DNA of 20,761 nt from Spirochaetaceae bacterium. GTDB lineage: Bacteria; Spirochaetota; Spirochaetia; Treponematales; Breznakiellaceae. Position 1 is the first letter of the stretch. Each line of letters opens with the position of its first letter. Under the pieces are notes generated by a model, which searched no databases, was not told the DNA's origin, and saw only the letters and a list, made by a program, of their open reading frames with translations. The position numbers and the translations under genes were made by a program. The stretch lies in NCBI GenBank assembly GCA_031284645.1, contig JAITXS010000127.1:1-20761 (forward strand), read 5' to 3'. Of the stretch, positions 15,515 to 20,761 are shown piece after piece.

Positions 15515-15540
15515 TTTTTTAACTCCTCTCACTTTTAGCA

Positions 15541-15568
15541 CATATATCCTAGTAGGGTTTGGGGTTAA
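15541..15568 (-). promoter_or_regulatory. Predicted pdxK promoter within G-rich repeat
   Basis: On the minus strand TTAACC (15563-15568) and TATATG (15541-15546) are 16 bases apart, four matches each. The -35 box lies inside a run of G-tracts on the opposite (template) strand. The leader would be about 20 bases. Confidence 0.4.
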
Positions 15569-15719
15569 GGGTCAAGGGTTTGGGGTATTGAAATGATTAG
15601 ACATCTTTACCTAATACCCGAAGCAAAGGGTTGGGGGAGTTAGGGATAGGGCAGGGGATTACTGGTAAAACTAAACCCCATACCCTATTACCCATGACCC
15701 TATTTAGACCCTCTACCCC
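15555..15719. repeat. G-rich intergenic element with G-quadruplex-capable runs
   Basis: Plus-strand G-tracts occur at 15555-15585 (five runs of three or four Gs with 3-4 base loops) and at 15628-15657 (five runs). From 15676 to 15719 the tracts switch to C, so the minus strand there has six G-runs. ATTGAAAT near 15587 and ATTTCAAT near 15724 form an outer inverted pair. The part 15630-15690, read on the minus strand, matches a second copy near 20.65 kb. The gap holds no gene. Confidence 0.75.
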
Positions 15720-15729
15720 ATTATTTCAA

Positions 15730-16374
15730 TCAGTCCAGCAATTCAAGGGAAGACCATCTGTGCTCTGTTTTTCTTCTGTTTTCCAGATAACGGCCTATTT
15801 CAATATTTTTGTTCCTTTCCACTTTCAAGCTTGTAGGCGGGCCGTGTCCGGGGAAGATAAGGTAATTGCCCGGTAAGGTAAATATTTTATTCTGTATAGT
15901 AGCGATTTGACGCATAGCCCCGTACGGACTTGATGTCGTACCCATCATTCCCGCACTCAGCACATCGCCGGTAAACAAATAGCGTTTTATTTTATAAACA
16001 AGCGAATCGGCTGAGTGTCCGGGTACGGAAATAACCTCTATCTTGAAAGCACCGGCATTAAAAATATCCCCATCGCGGATGACATTTGTCTTGTATTCAA
16101 ATATACTCTGCTGTGCGGCAAAGATTTCTGCTTTATAGATGTGCATAAGCGCTCGTAAGCCGCGGACATGATTTAAGTGGTTATGGGTAATCAATATGCC
16201 TTTTAAAAGATAATGATTTTTTTCTATAAAGTTAAGAATCGTTTTATCCATTTCGGCCGGATCAATTAAGAGCGCCTCACGCGGAATATCCTTTTCCGTT
16301 TCTTTTTCGTAATCAGAGCCGAGCATATAACAATTGCTAAAACCCTGATGGCAATAATGACTGATAACTTTCAT
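15730..16374 (-). CDS. Metallo-beta-lactamase fold hydrolase (glyoxalase II-like)
   Basis: A 214-residue cytoplasmic hydrolase of the MBL superfamily. Metal-site motifs are H64-x-H66-x-N68-H69 in THNHLNHVRG, H120 (VPGHSADS), D137 (LFTGDVLSAG) and H177 (FPGHGPP). The Asp that normally precedes the last His of the HxHxDH motif is Asn68 here, confirmed at codon level (AAT), so the second metal site may be altered. The overall length and order fit small hydroxyacylglutathione-hydrolase-like proteins, but the substrate is unknown. The ATG at 16374 lacks a clear Shine-Dalgarno. It lies 57 bases after the pentapeptide gene on the same strand and is followed by the G-rich element. Confidence 0.88.
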   Translation of the reverse strand: MKVISHYCHQGFSNCYMLGSDYEKETEKDIPREALLIDPAEMDKTILNFIEKNHYLLKGILITHNHLNHVRGLRALMHIYKAEIFAAQQSIFEYKTNVIRDGDIFNAGAFKIEVISVPGHSADSLVYKIKRYLFTGDVLSAGMMGTTSSPYGAMRQIATIQNKIFTLPGNYLIFPGHGPPTSLKVERNKNIEIGRYLENRRKTEHRWSSLELLD

Positions 16375-16405
16375 ACGGATACATCTGTTTTTTCAGAAAC
16401 TCGTG

Positions 16406-16425
16406 CTTCCGCAAAAAAGCGGGAG
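16406..16425 (-). repeat. Stem-loop between pentapeptide and MBL genes
   Basis: A seven-base stem (CTTCCGC/GCGGGAG with one wobble) encloses six A/T bases. A smaller TCTG/CAGA hairpin lies next to it at 16384-16397. Together they may attenuate transcription into the MBL gene. Confidence 0.45.
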
Positions 16426-16431
16426 AGTATT

Positions 16432-17022
16432 CTAATTATTTTCATATTCAAAAACAGCTTCCGCTGTGTTCGAGTATTTCAATGAGACATTTTTCATTAT
16501 CGAATTGATAAAGAAAACTTTTTTTATATTGCAGTCATCTATTTGGGTATTGTTGATTTGAGTACTGTTAAATCTGCTGTTATACAGATTGGAATGACTG
16601 AATTCGCAATTTGAAATCATCGCGCCGCAAAAATTAAGATGCACTAATTCCGAGTCTTGAAAGGCGCAGCTTTGTAACGAAGCCCCTCCGAATGATAAAA
16701 ACTGGGTGTCGCAGTTTGAAAAATCACAGTCGTTGAATATTGACATATCAAAAAAAGTCATCCTCATCCTGGATTTTTTAAATGAGCAGGAAATAAAAAT
16801 TGACTCCATAAAATTACAGCCATAGTACTCGCGGGATGAAAAATCCTGATTTTTGAATATCAAATGCGACACACATAGATTATGAAGCTCTTTTCGTTCT
16901 GTAATATACATCGCTAAACGCCGCGATTCAGTATCTCTGTCAACACAATGCAAGCCGCAGAGATTCGAACCGGTAATCGCGCCGTTACCGCAGCCTGCCG
17001 CGCAGGGTTTAAATTCAAACAT
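16432..17022 (-). CDS. Pentapeptide-repeat protein with N-terminal Cys-rich motif
   Basis: A 196-residue protein. From about residue 50 it is built of degenerate pentapeptide repeats (A/S/N-x-F/L/I type units such as CNFME, SIFIS, CSFKK, CDFSN, CAFQD, CEFSH, SNLYN), expected to fold as a right-handed quadrilateral beta-helix. The N-terminus has C7-x3-C11-x10-C22-x2-H25-C26, a possible zinc-binding knuckle. No signal peptide or membrane segment is seen. It begins 12 bases after recX with no clear ribosome site, suggesting translational coupling. Some pentapeptide proteins mimic DNA and protect gyrase, but nothing here shows that; the function is unknown. Confidence 0.85.
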   Translation of the reverse strand: MFEFKPCAAGCGNGAITGSNLCGLHCVDRDTESRRLAMYITERKELHNLCVSHLIFKNQDFSSREYYGCNFMESIFISCSFKKSRMRMTFFDMSIFNDCDFSNCDTQFLSFGGASLQSCAFQDSELVHLNFCGAMISNCEFSHSNLYNSRFNSTQINNTQIDDCNIKKVFFINSIMKNVSLKYSNTAEAVFEYENN

Positions 17023-17034
17023 AGGTCTATGGTA

Positions 17035-17511
17035 TTAGGAATTGAAAAATTCTTCCAGTGCTTCGGGACTAAAACCTTCAGCACGCAGATACTCCCGCGT
17101 GCACCGGTCAAAGTCGGCCAAGCCGCGTTGCTTTTTTTCGACATATCTTTTTAAAAGATCCAACTCTTCTTCCGAACCCAGCACATTTTTTAAGGCAGCA
17201 CGCGCTGTTTTTATTGCTATCCCCCGTGATTGAAGCCGCGCAAGGAGGGCACGGGGACTGTCCGCAGTCCGTCTGATTCTGGAGACAAGCCACATATGTG
17301 CGAAACGCTCGTCATTAACGAGATTCCGCTCAACAAGCGCTGTAAGAGCGATTGACGCAGCCTCTCTGGTATAACCGCGGGAACAGAGCTTCAAGAACAT
17401 TCCCTCACATGTCTGCTCGGCCCTCGCGGCAAGGCGAAGCGCGGCTTTTTCCGCATCAAGCCCGCTGTTTTTAGTGCCCGTTGATATATCCGTCAATATT
17501 CTACTTTCCAT
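17035..17511 (-). CDS. recX: Regulatory protein RecX
   Basis: A 158-residue, mostly helical and basic protein of the RecX family, which binds and restrains RecA filaments. Family segments include AARAEQTCEGMFLKLCSRGY near the start, VERNLVNDERFAHMWLVSRI in the middle and a third helical repeat ending YLRAEGFSPEALEEFF. The length is typical. Its start lies inside the end of truA (19-base overlap). recA is not in this window. No LexA-like box is evident because the gene has no intergenic promoter of its own. Confidence 0.87.
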   Translation of the reverse strand: MESRILTDISTGTKNSGLDAEKAALRLAARAEQTCEGMFLKLCSRGYTREAASIALTALVERNLVNDERFAHMWLVSRIRRTADSPRALLARLQSRGIAIKTARAALKNVLGSEEELDLLKRYVEKKQRGLADFDRCTREYLRAEGFSPEALEEFFNS

Positions 17512-18251
17512 AAAAAAAGACCATTGGGAACAGCAGTAGGGCCGGCGTTTTCTCTGCGGCCTTCTTCTAAAATTTTTTTAAAGACCCCAAGCGGGACATC
17601 TTTTTTCTCATAAAAGAGCAAAGTTCCGACAATAGACCGCACCATCTTCCGAAAAAAAGCATTTGCCGATATTTCGAAAATCAAACTTTTGTTTTCAATA
17701 AAAAAATAAGCGTTATGAATAAAACGGAATTTCGACCCGCTTCCCCGTGTAAAAATCGGATCCGACGGACAGGCAAAAAGAGAGCAGTCAAGTTCTCCCC
17801 TCAGAAGCCGTGCATAAGAATTTAACACAAGGAGACGGGGCTCATGATACACCCAGTCGGCATAACGGGTCTCGTACGGGAGAGGCTGCCTTCCAAAAAT
17901 AATATAATAACGATACACCCGGATTTTCGCGGAAAACCTTGCGTGAAAATCCGGCGCTACTTCCTGTGCGCCGGAAATACGGACATCCTGCGGCAATATA
18001 CGGTTAAGCGCCGGAATAAAACGACTCGCAGGCATCTTTTGTATACCGGAAAAAAAATTCGCGTTTTGAGAAGCTGCGTGAACACCGGCATCGGTCCTTC
18101 CCGCACCCATTAAAGGAATATGCTCTTTATGCAAGCTTGCAAGCGCCTTTTCGATTACACCCTGCACCGTGCGGACATTATTCTGAACTTGCCAGCCTGA
18201 AAAATCAGTACCGTCATAAGATATCGTCAGATTGATGTTTGTTTCACTCAT
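17493..18251 (-). CDS. truA: tRNA pseudouridine(38-40) synthase TruA
   Basis: A 252-residue enzyme that converts uridines 38-40 of the tRNA anticodon arm to pseudouridine. The catalytic Asp54 lies in GAGRTDAGVHA; SYDGTDFSGWQ near the start, DFHARFSAKIRVYRYYI and ANAFFRKMVRSIVGTL are family landmarks. The ATG at 18251 is preferred to a TTG one codon earlier. It overlaps the DUF2225 gene by eight bases and recX by 19, a compact unit implying coupled translation. Confidence 0.95.
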   Translation of the reverse strand: MSETNINLTISYDGTDFSGWQVQNNVRTVQGVIEKALASLHKEHIPLMGAGRTDAGVHAASQNANFFSGIQKMPASRFIPALNRILPQDVRISGAQEVAPDFHARFSAKIRVYRYYIIFGRQPLPYETRYADWVYHEPRLLVLNSYARLLRGELDCSLFACPSDPIFTRGSGSKFRFIHNAYFFIENKSLIFEISANAFFRKMVRSIVGTLLFYEKKDVPLGVFKKILEEGRRENAGPTAVPNGLFLWKVEY

Positions 18252-19143
18252 CAAAATCCTGTAATTCTTTTGCTATTAAATCATAAAGCTTGCGCGATTT
18301 TTCAAGCAGGGGGCCGGGCTTGCTTTTTGATGATTTTCCCAGCCCGAACATTTTTGCCAAAGTCCTTTTAGTATCCGCAAGTTTTTCCCGCCATGCCCCC
18401 ATGTCGCTTTGATCACCGTACTTAAATTCCAAAAACTCCGTGATATAGAGAAAGCCCTCGTAGCCGTAATTTTTATCGACATCAGGACCAAAAATTTTTA
18501 ACGCAGAAAGAGCCTCTTTGCCTGAGGCTTCATTTTGCAAAGCGCGGGAACAAAAAAAACGCGCCTTTCTTTTAAATAAAATCGCAAGCCAATCCCAATG
18601 CTGTCCCGGCTCGTTTTCGTCCATATGCTCAATCAGCCAACTCGCCCGCAGCGCAGCAATCCCCTGTTTTACCGTTGGAGAAAATTCCGGCGAATAATAA
18701 TCATAACAACGCATAACAAGATACTGAGAAACCGCTCCGGCAAGAAGAGTACGCGGCTTGTAAAAGTCAATATTTGAAAAAATATTGATCACATCATCTT
18801 TTCTGTCAAAGCCATCGTCAAACGCCTGCTCTTTTTGATCATTCGGTATATTCGGAAAGTCATCAAGACTCGAAGCGAACCAGCAATTCGGGCAAACCAC
18901 CGCTTGATAGGCAAGAGGATAAATATCCCCGTACCGCGCCGAAGTCTCGTATAAACGATGCAGCTCATCAGTAAGTGGCCCGGCAATCAAACGCCCGCTT
19001 CCCGTCAACAGCTCCTCTTTGTGAAAGCTCTCATTGCAGACAGGGCAGTCTAAAACCTCTTTCGAAAGAAAAGAAATTTTGAGCGGCGTCTTTTTTTTAT
19101 TCTCGTCAAGGATAAACTCTTCGTTGCCTACATTAGTGTCCAT
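18244..19143 (-). CDS. DUF2225 protein
   Basis: A 299-residue cytoplasmic protein of the uncharacterised DUF2225 family. The N-terminal half has two zinc-ribbon-like pairs, C33-x2-C36 and C84-x2-C87 (CPVC and CPNC). The rest is helical, with residues about 140-290 resembling a TPR-like helical array. It follows the HtrA gene by 65 bases, with a G6/C8 hairpin in the gap, and overlaps truA. GGA near the ATG is only a weak ribosome site. No function is known. Confidence 0.85.
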   Translation of the reverse strand: MDTNVGNEEFILDENKKKTPLKISFLSKEVLDCPVCNESFHKEELLTGSGRLIAGPLTDELHRLYETSARYGDIYPLAYQAVVCPNCWFASSLDDFPNIPNDQKEQAFDDGFDRKDDVINIFSNIDFYKPRTLLAGAVSQYLVMRCYDYYSPEFSPTVKQGIAALRASWLIEHMDENEPGQHWDWLAILFKRKARFFCSRALQNEASGKEALSALKIFGPDVDKNYGYEGFLYITEFLEFKYGDQSDMGAWREKLADTKRTLAKMFGLGKSSKSKPGPLLEKSRKLYDLIAKELQDFDE

Positions 19144-19170
19144 AAGATCCAGTTCTTGTTTATTTTTTCA

Positions 19171-19187
19171 GGGGGGAAGCCCCCCCC
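19171..19187 (-). repeat. G6-AAG-C8 hairpin between htrA and DUF2225 gene
   Basis: GGGGGG, a three-base loop and CCCCCCCC form a very stable hairpin in the 65-base gap. No T-run follows on the transcribed strand; it may hold back readthrough or protect an mRNA end. The homopolymers are also prone to slippage or sequencing error. Confidence 0.7.
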
Positions 19188-19208
19188 ATTTTGAAGCCCT
19201 CTCCGCTG

Positions 19209-20447
19209 TCACGGATTCCGCACTTCGTCTCTGTCTGCCAAAGTAATTTTTAACTTTACGATTTTTGCATTCCGAAAAACCTCGATATCAACCAAATCAC
19301 CCGGTTTATTATCCTCAAGCGCGGAGTAGAGATCGGCAAGACTTTCCGTTTTAAGACCGTCAACCGAAGTAATAATATCTCCGCCGACATAGATAACATT
19401 TGAGCCGTAACGAACCGCATCGCTTCCCTGTTTTAACCCGCCTTTTTCAGCCAGACCGTTTCTTTTTGTCCGCGATACCAGCAAACCAGTGGAAACCGGC
19501 AATCTTCCGTACTCAACAAGACGGGGAAAGAGTTGAACCAGAGAAGCGTCAATCCAGCCGCGCCTTACTTTACCATACTTGATAAGCTCCGCCACAACCC
19601 GTTTTGCCGTATTAATCGGAACAGCAAAACCAATACCCACGGATCCCCCTGAGGGAGAATAGATCATCGTATTAATACCGATCATTTTTCCGCTTGAGTC
19701 AAGCAGGGGCCCGCCGGAGTTGCCGGGATTTATCGAAGCATCGGTTTGAATCATATCGCGTATAATATGCTGCCGCGAAGTTTGAATAGGCCGGCCAAGA
19801 CCGGAGACAATACCAACAGTAAGCGTACGTTCAAGAGCAAAAGGATTCCCGATGGCAAGCACTTTTTGCCCTACTTTTAAATTCGCCGAGTCGCCGAAAG
19901 GGATCGTTTTTAATGAGATACCCGGAGGCGGCGTAAAGCGGATAACGGCAAGATCATTTTCAGGATCACTGCCGATAACATGACCCTCAAGCTCTGTACC
20001 ATCGGCAAGATTAAGATAAACTTTTATAGCTTGGGAAATCACATGATTATTAGTTAGCACAAGACCGCTTGAGTCAATGATAGAACCCGATCCGGAACCG
20101 CCATCCTGCGGGACAGGCTCCAGGAACCAGTTGTACCCTTGTATTTCCGTTGTTATATTGACAACTGCATCGTTCAGAAGATCGTAAACGGCGATATTTT
20201 CTTTTTCGCCCGAGGAATAAGGCTGTAAATCCGCACTGTCAAAAGACAATGCCTGCGCTGCCGTTGACTCGCTTGCATGAAAAGCCGTTTCCTCTCTGCT
20301 TTGTGTAATTTCATCATTATTTACGAGCCCGGAATATTTTTTTTGAAACGGATTTTCGATAAACCCGAGCGCAAAAAGTAAAACAAGTGTGATAAGTGCG
20401 CTCAGACCCGAAAACAAAACCAGATGTGAACGACTGTACAATTTCAT
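19209..20447 (-). CDS. Membrane-anchored HtrA/DegS-type serine protease
   Basis: A 412-residue S1C-family protease acting in the periplasm. A single hydrophobic segment (about residues 8-30) anchors or exports it; no signal-peptidase site stands out. A low-complexity linker (40-85) leads to the trypsin-like domain with the triad H135 (TNNHVI), D165 (ENDLAVI) and S244 (NPGNSGGPL). One PDZ domain follows, about 318-405. The one-PDZ plan and N-terminal anchor resemble DegS or DegQ-like spirochaetal HtrA. The start at 20447 has no Shine-Dalgarno; the predicted promoter sits so near that the transcript may be leaderless. It heads the run HtrA, DUF2225, truA, recX, pentapeptide. Confidence 0.93.
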   Translation of the reverse strand: MKLYSRSHLVLFSGLSALITLVLLFALGFIENPFQKKYSGLVNNDEITQSREETAFHASESTAAQALSFDSADLQPYSSGEKENIAVYDLLNDAVVNITTEIQGYNWFLEPVPQDGGSGSGSIIDSSGLVLTNNHVISQAIKVYLNLADGTELEGHVIGSDPENDLAVIRFTPPPGISLKTIPFGDSANLKVGQKVLAIGNPFALERTLTVGIVSGLGRPIQTSRQHIIRDMIQTDASINPGNSGGPLLDSSGKMIGINTMIYSPSGGSVGIGFAVPINTAKRVVAELIKYGKVRRGWIDASLVQLFPRLVEYGRLPVSTGLLVSRTKRNGLAEKGGLKQGSDAVRYGSNVIYVGGDIITSVDGLKTESLADLYSALEDNKPGDLVDIEVFRNAKIVKLKITLADRDEVRNP

Positions 20448-20454
20448 TATTTAA

Positions 20455-20483
20455 ACCATAAACAAAAAAGCGACCTTTGACAA
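20455..20483 (-). promoter_or_regulatory. Predicted promoter of the htrA gene
   Basis: On the minus strand TTGTCA (20478-20483) and TATGGT (20455-20460) are spaced by 17 bases, five and four matches to consensus. Only seven bases separate the -10 box from the ATG, so transcription would begin at or beside the start codon. Confidence 0.55.
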
Positions 20484-20603
20484 GCAGAAAAGGAAAAGGG
20501 TGAAAAAGAAAACCGACCCTAGACGCCGTTTTACCGTCGCCCTTTAACCGGACTATAGTTTACCATCCTCTTCGGAAAGTAAATGCAGAGGCACTGACTC
20601 AAT

Positions 20604-20700
20604 ACCCTATAAGAAGGGTTATGGGTCTAGTGTAGAGGGTAGAGGGTAGAGGGTTTTGGTTTTACCAGAAATCCTGCCCCATACCCTTCTCTCCCCTTTC
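20604..20700 (+). repeat. Second copy of the G-rich dispersed element
   Basis: GTTTTACCAG at 20659-20668, preceded by G-tracts and followed by AAATCC, TGCCCCATACCC and a C/T-rich tail, matches the minus strand of 15630-15690 in the same order. It includes three perfect tandem TAGAGGG heptamers at 20633-20653, which with 20616-20625 supply five GGG runs. Confidence 0.75.
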
Positions 20701-20707
20701 CGTCCTT

Positions 20708-20740
20708 CGTGCCCTTTGAGCTTAGTATTAAGCGGGCACG
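20708..20740. repeat. Stem-loop near the window end
   Basis: CGTGCCC (20708-20714) pairs with GGGCACG (20734-20740), with an inner GCTTA/TAAGC stem and a five-base bulge. It may be the 3'-end structure of a gene beyond the window. No T-run is seen. Confidence 0.5.
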
Positions 20741-20761
20741 GGCGAGCGGAACTCAGCGGCA

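Larger units (their letters stand above)
20448..20761. other. 314-base gene-free region upstream of htrA
   Basis: No reading frame is convincing. It holds the htrA promoter, a purine-rich stretch (20484-20512), a G-rich dispersed repeat (20604-20700) and a stem-loop (20708-20740). The far end probably belongs to the next gene's flank beyond the window. Confidence 0.6.

Noticed and set aside
15515..15541. Extended start of pdxK
   Set aside because: The nine extra residues include the ribosome-site sequence of the internal ATG, and kinases of this type begin near that ATG.
15555..15719. CRISPR array or telomere-like tandem repeat
   Set aside because: G-tract spacing is irregular, there are no equal repeats with unique spacers, and no cas genes; telomere resemblance is only compositional.

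Overview
The window reads as an ordinary chromosomal stretch of an anaerobic spirochaete, most likely Treponema-like. This is an inference from gene content: pyruvate phosphate dikinase, rubrerythrin, an anaerobic-type glycerol pathway, an HtrA gene followed by DUF2225, truA and recX, and intergenic G-rich repeats and stem-loops. No 16S or other decisive marker is present. No IS element, phage gene, CRISPR array or rRNA was seen, and every recognised gene looks intact.

Layout. 1-336 holds short repeats, tRNA-Ser(GCU) and the ppdK leader. ppdK (337-2994, +) ends at a group of stem-loops that includes a bidirectional terminator. The minus-strand block 3149-9265 is a glycerol utilisation operon, read in the order glpF, rubrerythrin, glpK, a GlpA-type dehydrogenase, and a GlpB-type flavoprotein fused to DUF1667. 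A divergent promoter region (9266-9550) separates it from a short ribosome hibernation factor (9551-9844, +). rlpA and an M29-type aminopeptidase follow on the minus strand (10025-12149). They diverge from an MltD-like lytic transglycosylase (12301-13701, +) and rsmG (13848-14555, + with a TTG start). The rest is on the minus strand: a pyridoxal kinase, an MBL-fold hydrolase, a pentapeptide-repeat protein, recX, truA, a DUF2225 protein and a membrane-anchored HtrA protease. The last five of these (pentapeptide, recX, truA, DUF2225, HtrA) are tightly packed or overlapping.

How the genes work together. GlpF admits glycerol, GlpK phosphorylates it, and the GlpA/GlpB-DUF1667 pair oxidises glycerol-3-phosphate to DHAP. 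No GlpC membrane subunit is present, so the electron route is unusual. Rubrerythrin inside the operon suggests peroxide handling next to a flavin oxidation step. PPDK interconverts PEP and pyruvate with ATP/AMP and PPi. RlpA and MltD are both expected to cleave peptidoglycan glycan strands. HtrA provides periplasmic quality control. RsmG, TruA and HPF act on ribosome or tRNA function.

The least explained DNA is intergenic. There is a dispersed G-rich element with two recognisable inverted copies (15.63-15.69 kb and 20.63-20.70 kb), G-quadruplex-capable runs that overlap the predicted pdxK promoter, and clusters of stem-loops at all three convergent gene junctions.
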